Counted from the first letter of the stretch, positions 23,195 to 32,263 are shown. The stretch: DNA of 36,254 nucleotides from an uncultured Eubacteriales bacterium (GCA_958346135.1 CATVQN010000001.1:1-36254); one strand, 5' to 3'. Notes: a model not told the origin generated them from the sequence alone. Numbers and translations are program-made.

Positions 23195-25297
23195 TTACCC
23201 CTTTCCTTGAATTTTCTGTCTGGGCGGCAGCTCGATCTTGTAATTCACATACTTTTCTCCGCTATCCGCCAGCACCACCACAGCATCATAGAGTACGCCT
23301 TTTTTCTCGCTGAACAGACCTTTCATCTTGATACGCCCATTCTTTAAGAGCGCCGCCGCCATCGGTTTGGTCAGTTCCTTGTGCTTGGAAGTGAAAAAGC
23401 GATCGTTTTTCCACATGGAAAACTGGCACTCCCGGTTGGAGCAGTAAAAATTCTTCTTGCCCTCCAGCACATCAGAGCCGCATCGGGGGCATTTCCCGAT
23501 AACCTCCCTCTGTTGGAACAGGGAAGTATCCGCTTTGACGGCACTGTACTGGGCAACCAGATCGGACACCATCTGTTCAATGCCGCCCATAAACGCATCA
23601 GGAGCCTGCTCGCCTCGCTCCACCGACTTTAAGTCAGCTTCCCACTGGGCGGTCAGCCTGGCGGACTTCACGCTGTCCGGCAGCACCACAATCAGGTTGA
23701 ACCCCTTTTTTGTGGGAAGAAGCTGCCTGCCCTTGCGTTCCAGGAAACCGCCACGCACCAGCTTTTCCAGCACACCGGCACGGGTGGCAGGTGTGCCCAG
23801 GCCCGTGCGCTCTGCGCCCTCGATCTCGGCAAATTCTTCGGCGCTGGCGTGTTCCATAGCTGATAAAAGCAGATCTTCCGTGAAGTGCCGGGGCGGGCTG
23901 GTGGTTCCCTCTTTGGTAGAAGCCCTGACCTTTTCAAAGGTCTGCCCCTCTGCAAGCGGCGGCAGGGCTTTGGCATCCTCGTCCTTGGGATCATCCTCCG
24001 GCTTCTTTTTCAGCGTAGCAAAAAAAACCTGTTCTATCTCCTTAAAACCGGGCGATACCACCACACGCCCCTTTGCCGTAAATGTAGCGCCGCCGCAGAG
24101 AAGAACAACGGCGGTATCCTCATAAAGATGTTTTTCCCCCACAGCACACAACAGCCGCACCGTTACCAATGTCAGGATATTGCGCTCCCCGGCAGGAAGT
24201 GAGGAGAGATCAGCACCGGAAATCTGCTTTGTGGGCAGTAATGCGTGGTGGTCGCTGACCTTGCCGTTATTGATGACACGGGGCGTATCCACGCTGAGAG
24301 CCGCCACGGAAAACGGCAGGGCGGACGCCGCCAGCTCACACAGCGCCGGAATGGTGTCTTTCATATCCTCCGTCAGATAGTTGGAATCCGTCCGTGGGTA
24401 GGTCAGCAGCTTTTTCTCATACAACGCCTGGGCGTAATCAAGCACCTGCTGGGCCGTATATCCAAACAGCCGGTTCCCGTCCCGTTGAAGCGAAGTCAGG
24501 TCATAGAGCTTGGGCGGCTGTGTGGACTTCTGCTTCTTTTCCACGGACTGCACAACAGCCGCCTGCGTACTGCAGGCGGCTGAAAGATGGTCGGCGGCTT
24601 TTCGGTTCTCACACCGTTCACTGGCGGCGGTAAACTTCCCGCAGTCCAGCACCACCGTATAAAACTTTTCCTTTTTAAAATCGGAAATGGCAGTTTCCCG
24701 GTCTACTACCAGGGCAAGGGTCGGGGTCATAACCCTGCCGATGTTCAAAGTTTTCCGGTACAGAGAAGAAAACAGCCTGGTGCCGGAGATGCCCACCAGC
24801 CAGTCCGCCTTGGCACGGCACAGGGCAGCTTCATACAAAAGGTCATAATCTGTGCCGGGGCGCAGGTTCTCAAATCCCTCCCGGATTGCGGAATCTTCCA
24901 TACTGCTGATCCACAACCGCTGAAAGGGCTTTGTGCATCCGGCATGGTCATAGACCAGCCGGAAAATCAATTCCCCCTCACGCCCCGCATCCGTAGCGCA
25001 CACAAGGCTTTCCACATCCGGGCGGTTCATCAGGGAAACCAGCACCTCATACTGGTCTTTTTTATCCGGGGCCACCGTGTATTTCCATTCTTCCGGGATA
25101 ATAGGCAGATCTTCATAGCACCATTTGGAATACCGGGCATCATAAGCGTCAGCCGCCGCCAGCCCGATGAGATGCCCCACACACCAGGACACCACATAAC
25201 CGTTTCCCTGCAAATATCCCTGTCCACGTTCCTTTGCGCCCAGCACAGCGGCTAAACTCTGCGCCACGCTGGGCTTTTCTGCAATTACTAATTTCAA
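23195..25297 (-). CDS. topB: DNA topoisomerase III, type IA
   Basis: A 700-residue type IA topoisomerase, which cuts one strand and passes DNA through; ICE versions probably resolve intermediates during transfer or replication. Visible parts: the toprim start KLVIAEKPSVAQSLAAVLGA, the acidic DAGREGELIFRLVY motif, the active-site Tyr near residue 299 in LTYPRTDSNYL, ERTGLGTPATRAGVLEKL, and a C-terminal four-cysteine zinc element (CPRCGSDVLEGKKNFYCSNREC). The start is TTG, eight bases after AGGAGG; it overlaps the stop of the small upstream gene (TTGA). The length and motif order are normal for ICE-encoded TopB. Confidence 0.93.
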   Translation of the reverse strand: MKLVIAEKPSVAQSLAAVLGAKERGQGYLQGNGYVVSWCVGHLIGLAAADAYDARYSKWCYEDLPIIPEEWKYTVAPDKKDQYEVLVSLMNRPDVESLVCATDAGREGELIFRLVYDHAGCTKPFQRLWISSMEDSAIREGFENLRPGTDYDLLYEAALCRAKADWLVGISGTRLFSSLYRKTLNIGRVMTPTLALVVDRETAISDFKKEKFYTVVLDCGKFTAASERCENRKAADHLSAACSTQAAVVQSVEKKQKSTQPPKLYDLTSLQRDGNRLFGYTAQQVLDYAQALYEKKLLTYPRTDSNYLTEDMKDTIPALCELAASALPFSVAALSVDTPRVINNGKVSDHHALLPTKQISGADLSSLPAGERNILTLVTVRLLCAVGEKHLYEDTAVVLLCGGATFTAKGRVVVSPGFKEIEQVFFATLKKKPEDDPKDEDAKALPPLAEGQTFEKVRASTKEGTTSPPRHFTEDLLLSAMEHASAEEFAEIEGAERTGLGTPATRAGVLEKLVRGGFLERKGRQLLPTKKGFNLIVVLPDSVKSARLTAQWEADLKSVERGEQAPDAFMGGIEQMVSDLVAQYSAVKADTSLFQQREVIGKCPRCGSDVLEGKKNFYCSNRECQFSMWKNDRFFTSKHKELTKPMAAALLKNGRIKMKGLFSEKKGVLYDAVVVLADSGEKYVNYKIELPPRQKIQGKG

Positions 25298-25485
25298 GCT
25301 GTTTTCCTCCTTTCGCTCATCAGCTTTTTGTAGCAGATACCCACACAGCGCCGCCCCTTGCCATAACCACAGTCATAGCAGGGGGAATCGGGGGCAGGTG
25401 CCGGCCTTTCCTCCGACACCTGCCGCCCAGCGGGTTTCTGCTGCATCATCCGTTCCAGTCTTGGGTTATCAGAAAACAAGGTCAT
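25294..25485 (-). CDS. Small cysteine-motif ICE protein
   Basis: A 63-residue protein starting MTLFSDNPRLERMMQQ and ending in a compact cysteine motif CYDCGYGKGRRCVGICYKKL (spacing CX2CX7CX3C), which may bind zinc or an iron-sulfur cluster. Short proteins with this ending occur in related clostridial ICEs without known function. Its start lies within the 3' end of the DUF4366 gene (17-base overlap) with GAGG six bases before the ATG, and its TGA overlaps the TTG start of topB, so all three are tightly coupled. A longer frame upstream of this Met has no ribosome site and reads as an out-of-frame shadow. Confidence 0.65.
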   Translation of the reverse strand: MTLFSDNPRLERMMQQKPAGRQVSEERPAPAPDSPCYDCGYGKGRRCVGICYKKLMSERRKTA

Positions 25486-27466
25486 CGTCGCCCTCGATGG
25501 GAATGTCCTCATTATCTTCCTCATAAAGCCTGCGCTGTTCGGCTTCTTCTTCCTCGGAAAGTTCCTCCTGACCTGCATCCTCGCCGGTTGCTTCCTCATC
25601 TTCGTTGACGGCAGGCTCCTCCGGCCCCTCAAACTCAAAATCGTCGATGTCCTCGGCATCGTCCAGATCATGCTTCGGCTTATAAACCTTGAAGTAATAG
25701 CCCAGGCCGCCAGCCGCCAGCGCAATCACAATCACAAGGAATATCATGCTGTTACTGCTCTTGGGGGCGGGCTGCTCCGGTTCGGGTTCCGGTGTTTCCG
25801 GTTCTGACGGTTCCTCCGGCTCGGCAGGAGCGGCGGGTTCCGGCTCTGACGGTGCGGTCGGTGTGACAGTCTGGCTGTCCGTGTCTTTTTGTGCCAGCGC
25901 CATCAGGTCGCTTTCCGTTACGGCATTGAGGAAATACACATTTTCGCTGTCACGCTGCTTGTCGATAATAAGGTAAAACACATTTTCATCCGGGGTCATA
26001 ATGGTATAGAACTCCTTGCCCTGTTCATCGCTAGCGTTATCAACCACCGTGGCGCTGCCATCCGGGGTAAACGGGTTATCCTCCGTTTCCTCCGTGGCAA
26101 CCGGGCTTACCGCAGACGGGTCTTTTTCGGTATCCGCTTTATTAGAGGAAGAAATAGTGCCGCCGGTAGGCTTTGCCGTCTGCCCGGTAGAAGCAGTCCC
26201 GCCAGTGCCAGACTGTGAAAGCGTGGTGCCGGTGCCCCCGCCCGTGGGCGTTGTAACCGTGGATGCAGGGATAGACGGACTGGTGGGAGAACTGGAAGTC
26301 TTATCGCTGTCTTTTTTCGGTTCCTCATAATAGGGATTGTTAAGCTGGGTCATGCGGCTTTTATTCCCGGCACGGTCAGTGGCCTGGATCGTGATCTGCT
26401 CATAATTGTCCGCATAATCTTTCAGGCGAATATCCAGAGTGCCATTATTCAGCTTGGAAAAGGAATTACCGCAGACGTAGATTTTATCCACGCCGGAAAG
26501 GTCATCGCTTGCTTCCACACGGAGCAGCTCGCCCTCAATCCCCGCACGGATCGTCGGGGCTTCCCGGTCAAAGACCTCAATGTAACGGTTCTTGGTGTGG
26601 GACTTCCCGTTTTTATCGGTCACGGTCACATAAATAGTGCAGTTTTCGGAGATTTCCAGGGATACCTTGTCTTTATCCACCAGATCGTCCGTTAAATCAA
26701 TCCAACTGCCGCCGCTGTTGATTTTGGCTTCCACGGTATCCCAGCCGGTTTTATTGACATCCTTAATGCGGATTTCCACGTTTGCCCGATTGGTGTACCA
26801 GCCATCCGGGGCAAGAATGGAAATGGTAAACTTGGGGTCAACCACTTCCGGCTCCTTGCCCTCGCATTTTGTCAGGTCATTCTTGCAGATCTCGCAGCCT
26901 GTATTGACCGCACCAGCGGCACATTTATCGGTGCAGGTGCATTTTTCCGGTTCGGCAGGCTGTTCCGGCTCCGTGGGCGTATCCGGTTCCGTAGGCTGTT
27001 CCGGCTCCGTGGACGTATCCGGTGCTTTCCCGATGCACTGTGCCCGGTCAGACTGGCAGACAGCACAGTCAGGATTCACCGCACCCTCCTGGCACAGAAC
27101 CGTGCAGATACAAGCTGCCGGTTCTCCTGCCGGGGGAGCGGTACACAAATCCATATCGGCAGCACAGGCGGGGCACTCGGTATTGTGATCGTCCTTGGTG
27201 CATTTCTTCTCGCAAAAGCAGGGCAGCATGTTCGGCTCTGCCGCCTGCCCTTTGCAGGCATCGGCATTTCCCTTGCACACCGGGCATTCCTGATTGGGAT
27301 TTTCCACCGAGCATTTCGTATCACAAATGCAGGCAGGCGCATCGTTGCCCGATACGTCCTGCGCCGCAGCCATGCCCAAAAGGGGCATCGTCAAAAGGAA
27401 GATGGAGAGCATCATGCAGACCATTCCGGTCAGCCGCTTACTCCGCTTCATGTTCAGATTCTTCAT
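25469..27466 (-). CDS. Secreted, membrane-anchored DUF4366 (CD1107-family) protein with Cys-rich repeats
   Basis: A 665-residue surface protein. A signal peptide (residues 1-35, ending AAAQ) is followed by four Cys-rich repeats of about 30 residues (from residue 45), Pro/Glu/Thr spacers, two beta-sandwich-like modules (APDGWYTNRANVEIRIKD; DREAPTIRAGIEG...), a Ser/Thr/Gly-rich stretch, the DUF4366 segment (EFYTIMTPDENVFYLIIDKQ), a second Pro/Glu spacer, one membrane helix near 582 and an acidic cytoplasmic tail. Proteins of this family are part of Tn1549/CTn4-type transfer operons. It may act in cell contact or in the outer part of the channel. I chose the ATG at 27464-27466, preceded by GAGG, which overlaps the DUF4315 gene by 29 bases. 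The longer frame adds non-signal residues. Confidence 0.8.
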   Translation of the reverse strand: MKNLNMKRSKRLTGMVCMMLSIFLLTMPLLGMAAAQDVSGNDAPACICDTKCSVENPNQECPVCKGNADACKGQAAEPNMLPCFCEKKCTKDDHNTECPACAADMDLCTAPPAGEPAACICTVLCQEGAVNPDCAVCQSDRAQCIGKAPDTSTEPEQPTEPDTPTEPEQPAEPEKCTCTDKCAAGAVNTGCEICKNDLTKCEGKEPEVVDPKFTISILAPDGWYTNRANVEIRIKDVNKTGWDTVEAKINSGGSWIDLTDDLVDKDKVSLEISENCTIYVTVTDKNGKSHTKNRYIEVFDREAPTIRAGIEGELLRVEASDDLSGVDKIYVCGNSFSKLNNGTLDIRLKDYADNYEQITIQATDRAGNKSRMTQLNNPYYEEPKKDSDKTSSSPTSPSIPASTVTTPTGGGTGTTLSQSGTGGTASTGQTAKPTGGTISSSNKADTEKDPSAVSPVATEETEDNPFTPDGSATVVDNASDEQGKEFYTIMTPDENVFYLIIDKQRDSENVYFLNAVTESDLMALAQKDTDSQTVTPTAPSEPEPAAPAEPEEPSEPETPEPEPEQPAPKSSNSMIFLVIVIALAAGGLGYYFKVYKPKHDLDDAEDIDDFEFEGPEEPAVNEDEEATGEDAGQEELSEEEEAEQRRLYEEDNEDIPIEGDDDLVF
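26860..27335 (-). repeat. Four Cys-rich protein repeats within the DUF4366 gene
   Basis: Each unit follows CxCx3C, about nine residues, CxxC, about seven residues, C: ACICDTKC...CPVC, PCFCEKKC...CPAC, ACICTVLC...CAVC, KCTCTDKC...CEIC. The first two units are 10-15 residues apart and the last is set off by a Pro/Glu/Thr spacer. Confidence 0.75.
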
Positions 27467-27704
27467 GTTCGTTATCCTCGCTTTCCATAAAATCAGGCGT
27501 CCCGGCTTTAGAGCCACGGAACGCCTTGATAAATGCTGCCAGTTCCTCCGGGGCTACATCCAGCCCGCGAACCATACCGACAATCTCCATATTTTCCAGT
27601 TCGGTCTTTTGCTGCTCCAGTTCCCTAAGCCGGGTCTGCTGGACAGCGATTTTTTCTTTTACCTTGTCGATCTCCGACAAGACTTTCTGCAACTTGTTAC
27701 TCAA
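27438..27704 (-). CDS. DUF4315 coiled-coil ICE protein
   Basis: An 88-residue protein: a long N-terminal coiled coil (KLQKVLSEIDKVKEKIAVQQTRLRELEQQKTELENMEIVGMVR), then VAPEELAAFIKAF and a very acidic tail (SEDNEHEESEHEAE). This is the DUF4315 family of Tn1549/CTn4-like conjugation operons; its function is unknown, and the coiled coil suggests a partner-binding role. The start is TTG with AAGGAGG seven bases upstream; no ATG lies nearby in this frame. It sits between the NlpC/P60 protein and the DUF4366 gene and overlaps the latter. Confidence 0.82.
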   Translation of the reverse strand: MSNKLQKVLSEIDKVKEKIAVQQTRLRELEQQKTELENMEIVGMVRGLDVAPEELAAFIKAFRGSKAGTPDFMESEDNEHEESEHEAE

Positions 27705-27716
27705 ATCAAAACCTCC

Positions 27717-29444
27717 TTAATTTAATCTGCCGATGGCATAGAAATGCTGCGACCAATAGCTGCTGTCAGTCCTTGCGTACTGGATGGGCGACCCACAGTG
27801 AATCATCATATTGTTGCCGACGTAGATTCCCACATGGCTCACTGGCCCTGGGGAGTTATAAGTGCCAGTAAAGAAAATAATGTCGCCGGGCTTGGCTTCT
27901 GACATTGGAATATGGGCGCATTGGTTATAAATGCCCTGGGCGGTGGTGCGGGGCAGGTTGTGAACGCCACTGTGCGTGTAAACGTAGCATACAAATCCGC
28001 TGCAATCGAAGCTGGTGCTTGGAGAAGAACCGCCCCAAACGTAGGGGAACCCTAAGTATTTTTCGGCTTCTGCGATCAGTGCGGCAAAATCAGGGTCAGC
28101 CAGGGCTTCCCCCGGAATGTCGTAATCTTCACCGGTGCTTTCATTGGCGTAAATATCGCTGCCGAACAGATAGGGCTTATTCCCCTTTAAGGAAAGGGTG
28201 GCCGTATAGCGTTCTTTCTGCTCCTCGTCCAAGTTCTCCAGGGCAACCGCCCCGAACCCTTTATTTCTAAGGGTCACATAGAGGATGTAATACTCATATT
28301 CCTCCTCATCCTCCGTGGTTTCCCCTGTTTCCGGGTCGGTGGAAGTAACCGTGCGGGTTCTGATCTCCACCACCTCACGGGTGGTCAGGCTGTACTGCCT
28401 GTCGAACATGGCTTCCAGTTCTGCCTGCACCTGTGCAGGCGTAAAAGCGTCAAACTTTGCCGTCAGATAGGAAATCAGTTCATTGGGGTTATGCCCGATG
28501 CTGTCCACATCGTACCGGTATTCATCATAGCCGGGGTGGGTGCGCTCGATGTTCGCCAATTCATTTTGCAGAGCGGTTTCCAGGGCGGTGTAATTGGCTT
28601 CTGTCTGAATGATGTCGGGATCTTCCGAAGTGTAGGAAGTGCCCAACACGGCGCTCATGGCTCCATCCATCATCACAGAGCAGGAAGAAAGGGACGAAAA
28701 CACCATAATAATCAGCATGGCAATCGCACCAGCCATCACCAGCCCGCCTTTATGCTCCTGCACCGCAGTCGCCACGGTCTGACCGATGCTGCCAAACATA
28801 TCCTTTGCTTTCTGGACAAATGCCGACCCCTGTTTCTCAGCCTGCTTTGCTTTCCGAAACTCTTTGGCATACTGGCGCTTGATGCGCTGTTTCTGAATAA
28901 GACGTTTGACGGCGTTTTCCTGCAATTCCGGGTTATCCCGGACAGCGGCACGATAAGCGGCACTGACATTCGCCCGGTTGACCTGGGCTTCCAGCTTCTC
29001 CACACGCTTATACGGGGCGTTCTGCCGGTACTTGCGGATTTCATGGCTGGCGAGAGCAGCGGCCCCCTCAGACGCAAGCTCTGTCCGATGGGCGGCTTTC
29101 GTACCCACATTTTCTTCCTCCACCTGATGAATCTTGGAGTGGACGGTGGCGCTGGCACTCTGTACCATGCGCCTGCCCGCCTTTTTCGGCAGGGCTTCCT
29201 GCCCTCGTTTTTTCTCCACTTCCTCAAACCGGAGTGTGTGCTTCAGCCTGCTTTTTTCGGGATCAAGTTCTTTTTGCAAGCGCAGCTTTTTCTTCTTAGG
29301 CACTTTCTTTTTCGCCTTTTCCAGCTTCGTGCCCAAAACCTCCGCCTTGTGTTCCGCACGGGCAGCCCGTTCCTCCGGGGTGAAATTCAGCCGTTTGCTG
29401 CGCTCCACATCGTCAGCATCGTAAATATTGGCTTTTTTCTTCAT
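27717..29444 (-). CDS. NlpC/P60 cell-wall hydrolase of the transfer apparatus (CD1108 family)
   Basis: A 575-residue protein. The basic, Lys/Arg-rich cytoplasmic part (1-230) is followed by one membrane helix (GGLVMAGAIAMLIIMVFSSL, near 238), an extracellular helical domain, and a C-terminal NlpC/P60 peptidase from about 450: FPYVWGGSSPSTSFDCSGFVCYVY with the catalytic Cys near 480, the His in PVSHVGIYVG and a later MMIHCG. It probably opens peptidoglycan locally so the secretion channel can cross the wall, as Tn916 Orf14 does. GGAGG stands before the ATG. Its long basic N-terminal region (AERSAR... type heptads) is peculiar to this ICE family. Confidence 0.88.
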   Translation of the reverse strand: MKKKANIYDADDVERSKRLNFTPEERAARAEHKAEVLGTKLEKAKKKVPKKKKLRLQKELDPEKSRLKHTLRFEEVEKKRGQEALPKKAGRRMVQSASATVHSKIHQVEEENVGTKAAHRTELASEGAAALASHEIRKYRQNAPYKRVEKLEAQVNRANVSAAYRAAVRDNPELQENAVKRLIQKQRIKRQYAKEFRKAKQAEKQGSAFVQKAKDMFGSIGQTVATAVQEHKGGLVMAGAIAMLIIMVFSSLSSCSVMMDGAMSAVLGTSYTSEDPDIIQTEANYTALETALQNELANIERTHPGYDEYRYDVDSIGHNPNELISYLTAKFDAFTPAQVQAELEAMFDRQYSLTTREVVEIRTRTVTSTDPETGETTEDEEEYEYYILYVTLRNKGFGAVALENLDEEQKERYTATLSLKGNKPYLFGSDIYANESTGEDYDIPGEALADPDFAALIAEAEKYLGFPYVWGGSSPSTSFDCSGFVCYVYTHSGVHNLPRTTAQGIYNQCAHIPMSEAKPGDIIFFTGTYNSPGPVSHVGIYVGNNMMIHCGSPIQYARTDSSYWSQHFYAIGRLN

Positions 29445-29455
29445 GGCAGACCTCC

Positions 29456-31888
29456 TTATGCTGCCAAATCCGCAGGCTTCGTGGTCATAACCTGGTACAA
29501 CTTCGTATCCGTGGGGAACTTATCAACAAAGGGAATAATCTTATCTCCAAAGAACAAAAGCCCCTCACCGGCATCACTGTTCGTGATGTGACCCAGCTCC
29601 TGGGGAGAAATACCAAGACGCTGCGCCAGAATGTTCCGGTCACTGGCCGCCTGGTTCAGCATCAGGATAAAATCGCTGTTTTCCAGGATATTTTCAATCT
29701 CCGGGCTTTCCAGCAAATCCTTGACGTTCTGCGTTAGCGATGTCGGGATGCCATTCCATTTTCGGAATCTCTTGTAGATTTCTGCGGTGTAGGCTGCCGT
29801 CTGCGGCTCCTTCAAAAGCAGATGGAACTCATCTAAGTAGATGCGGGTGGTCTTTCCGGCATAGCGGTTTACAATGGTGCGCTGCCAGATATTATTCTGG
29901 ACAGTCAGCATACCAGGCTTTTTCAGGTTCTGCCCCAGACCACTGATGTCATAGCAGGCCACACGGTTATCAACATTGACGTTGGTTCGGTGGTTCAGAT
30001 AATTGAGGGAACCAAACACATACAATTCCAACGCCGTGGCAAGTTCCTGTGCCTGTTCTTCCTGCTGTGCCCGCAGGCACTCATACAAATCCCCCAGGAT
30101 CGGCATATTTTCCGGTCTGGGGTCTTTGATGAGCTGGCGGTAGATTTTCGGGATACAGCGGTCAATGACCGATTTCTCAATAGGCTTTAAGCCGCCCTGA
30201 GCGGCGGACAAAATCAGTTCACAGAATGACATGATAAAGTCCGCTTTCATCAGAAGCGGATTCTCGCCGGTATTCGTGGTCAAATCTACATCCAGCGGAT
30301 TGATATAATCGTGGCTGTCCGGGGCAAGCCGGATCACCTGTCCTGAAAGCTGCTGGCACAGGGAAGTATATTCATTCTCCGGATCGAGGAACAAAATGTC
30401 ATCCGTGGTATGCAGATAGACGTCTGCCGCTTCCCGCTTGCAGCTAAAGGATTTACCGGAACCGGGAGTGCCAAGCACCACTCCGTTGGGGCACTTGAGC
30501 GTTTTGCGGTCAGCCAGAATCATCCGGTTTGTGGTGGCGTTTAACCCATAGTAAACGCCTTTGGGCTGGAATACCTCACAGGCACGGAACGGCAAAAAGA
30601 TTGCCGTCCCGCTGGTAGTAAGCCCACGCTGGATTTCCACCTGGTTGATGCCGATGGGCAGCGCAGACACAAAGCCCTGTTCCTGCTGATAGTCCAGCCG
30701 GATCAGATCGCAGTTCTGGGTATTGGTAATGCCGTTTGCGGAGTAAATCAGATTTTCCAGCTTCTGACGGCTGGACGCCGCATGGACAACCAGGATTGTG
30801 ACCATAAACATTTTCTCGTCATGGTTCTGCAAATCCTCCAAAAGTTTCTGGGCTTCCTTGCCGAATGTCACAAGGTCGGGCGGCAGGATGTCCATATCAA
30901 AACCGGAGCGGACAGCCCGTTTTTGTTCGTCGATCTTTGCCTTGTCCAGATCACTCAGCTTGCGCTTGACTGCTTTCAGAGCGGCATTCTGGTCGAGGGC
31001 TTTGGCATGGATGCTGACGATCTGGCTTCCCTCCATGTTCAAAATGCTGTTTAACAGCGTGTCATACAGTTTGGTCGCCCGGATCTGCAAAAAAGAAACC
31101 GCCCCGAAAGATGCGCCGGAGCGGAAATAGCGCCCATCCTTGAAGAAGAACGAGCTGGGGGCAATATAGTCTTTGCTGGACAGCCCTGTGTGCTTTAAGG
31201 AATCCCAGTTAAAACGGAACTTCCGGTTTTCCTCCAGATGCAGGCACCGATGAAGAATCGTCAGCCGCTCATAACCGTCCATCGGATGTGCGGCAACCGT
31301 CAGGGCACGGAAATGCCCCACCACATCATTGTCGATCTGCTCCAGGCGGGAACGGGCCTGCCTGATGCCGTCTGCTTCGATAGTATAGGTCAGACAGATA
31401 CGGCGCTCATACCGGCTCTTGGAAACCTGCCGCACCAGCATATCGCTGTATTCCTTTCGGATTTCATCGAACTGGTCGCCCTGGGGGTTAAGGGCAAGCA
31501 TTTTCCGGTATTCCACCAGGTCTGCCGGATAGCAGATCACGGAAAGTTCAAAGCCCACAGACGGCCCGAAATAGTTGACCAGCTTGCAGTAAAGCTCAAA
31601 CAAAACCGCCTTTTCATCGTCAGACGCTTCGGCATAGTTGATGTCGTCACAGAGGACGCTTTTACTGTAAAGCCGGTTCGTGATGCGGCAGATGCCGTCC
31701 GGGTACATTTCTTCATAGGGAATGGTCTGCTGGGCGGTCTTTGCGATTTTACCCTCTTTTTTTGCCCGCCGGATTGCCTTTTCCACACGCCTTTTGTCGG
31801 CGGCGGTCAGCTTGGTGTCGGGCCGGATCACGAGATGTTCCCAGCCCACGGCTGTTCTTGCCGGTGGTTTTGTTCTGAATGGAAACAA
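29456..31888 (-). CDS. virB4: VirB4-type conjugation ATPase
   Basis: An 810-residue VirB4/TraE-type ATPase that powers the type IV secretion channel. The Walker A motif GTPGSGKSFSCKRE is near residue 474 and the DILFLDPENEY strand follows. Later motifs include IYLDEFHLLLKEPQT (Walker B), SLTQNVKDLL and FILMLNQAASDRNILAQRLG. The start is taken as TTG at 31886-31888, nine bases after AGGAGG; the ATG at 31907-31909 lies on the ribosome site itself and would put the site out of reach. The 5' end overlaps prgI by 140 bases. No signal or membrane segment is present, as expected for a peripheral ATPase. Confidence 0.92.
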   Translation of the reverse strand: MFPFRTKPPARTAVGWEHLVIRPDTKLTAADKRRVEKAIRRAKKEGKIAKTAQQTIPYEEMYPDGICRITNRLYSKSVLCDDINYAEASDDEKAVLFELYCKLVNYFGPSVGFELSVICYPADLVEYRKMLALNPQGDQFDEIRKEYSDMLVRQVSKSRYERRICLTYTIEADGIRQARSRLEQIDNDVVGHFRALTVAAHPMDGYERLTILHRCLHLEENRKFRFNWDSLKHTGLSSKDYIAPSSFFFKDGRYFRSGASFGAVSFLQIRATKLYDTLLNSILNMEGSQIVSIHAKALDQNAALKAVKRKLSDLDKAKIDEQKRAVRSGFDMDILPPDLVTFGKEAQKLLEDLQNHDEKMFMVTILVVHAASSRQKLENLIYSANGITNTQNCDLIRLDYQQEQGFVSALPIGINQVEIQRGLTTSGTAIFLPFRACEVFQPKGVYYGLNATTNRMILADRKTLKCPNGVVLGTPGSGKSFSCKREAADVYLHTTDDILFLDPENEYTSLCQQLSGQVIRLAPDSHDYINPLDVDLTTNTGENPLLMKADFIMSFCELILSAAQGGLKPIEKSVIDRCIPKIYRQLIKDPRPENMPILGDLYECLRAQQEEQAQELATALELYVFGSLNYLNHRTNVNVDNRVACYDISGLGQNLKKPGMLTVQNNIWQRTIVNRYAGKTTRIYLDEFHLLLKEPQTAAYTAEIYKRFRKWNGIPTSLTQNVKDLLESPEIENILENSDFILMLNQAASDRNILAQRLGISPQELGHITNSDAGEGLLFFGDKIIPFVDKFPTDTKLYQVMTTKPADLAA

Positions 31889-32240
31889 GTTGTTGTACCT
31901 CCTTTTCATAGTGTGCCTGCCGCTCCAGGGCGGCAAACCGATTGTTGGTCTGGTAAGGTCTGGCCGCAGGTGCGAGCAGCCGGACACGGATGATATTTTT
32001 CAGAATCTTTTCCAAAGGCTGCCCGTTCTTCTCATACAGCCCGAACAGCATAAAGGGCGCTGCCAGGGCAATCAGAAGAAGCAGGGCAAGGTCATTCCCC
32101 AGGGAGTGCCGGGTCAGGAAGTAAGTGCCCACGCCTGCAATCCCGCCCAGGGAAAAGCAGACAATCTGGCGCTTGGTCAGCCCAAAAGCCACCTTGTCCT
32201 TAACCTCGGTCAAGTCTTTGGTAATCGTCACATAAGCCAA
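31749..32240 (-). CDS. PrgI-family membrane protein (VirB3-like)
   Basis: A 163-residue protein: MAYVTITKDLTEVKDKVAFGLTKRQIVCF, then two membrane helices (about 27-46 and 50-68), then a cytoplasmic tail with KNIIRVRLLAPAARPYQTNN. PrgI proteins stand before VirB4 in conjugation operons of Gram-positive bacteria and occupy the VirB3 place in the channel. The start is TTG, six bases after GGAGGG. The last 46 residues are encoded by DNA that also encodes the start of VirB4; this tail is basic and low in complexity and may be a by-product of the overlap. The family call rests on the N-terminal 110 residues. Confidence 0.88.
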   Translation of the reverse strand: MAYVTITKDLTEVKDKVAFGLTKRQIVCFSLGGIAGVGTYFLTRHSLGNDLALLLLIALAAPFMLFGLYEKNGQPLEKILKNIIRVRLLAPAARPYQTNNRFAALERQAHYEKEVQQLVSIQNKTTGKNSRGLGTSRDPARHQADRRRQKACGKGNPAGKKRG

Positions 32241-32263
32241 TCGAAACCCTCCTTTCTCAAAAC

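Noticed and set aside
25486..25725. N-terminal extension of the small cysteine-motif gene
   Set aside because: It is the shifted frame of the DUF4366 tail, rich in Arg and without a start site; the ribosome site favours Met at 25485.
31889..31987. Upstream starts for VirB4, including ATG at 31907-31909
   Set aside because: The extra residues are an out-of-frame reading of prgI, and the ATG sits on the AGGAGG that serves the TTG at 31888.
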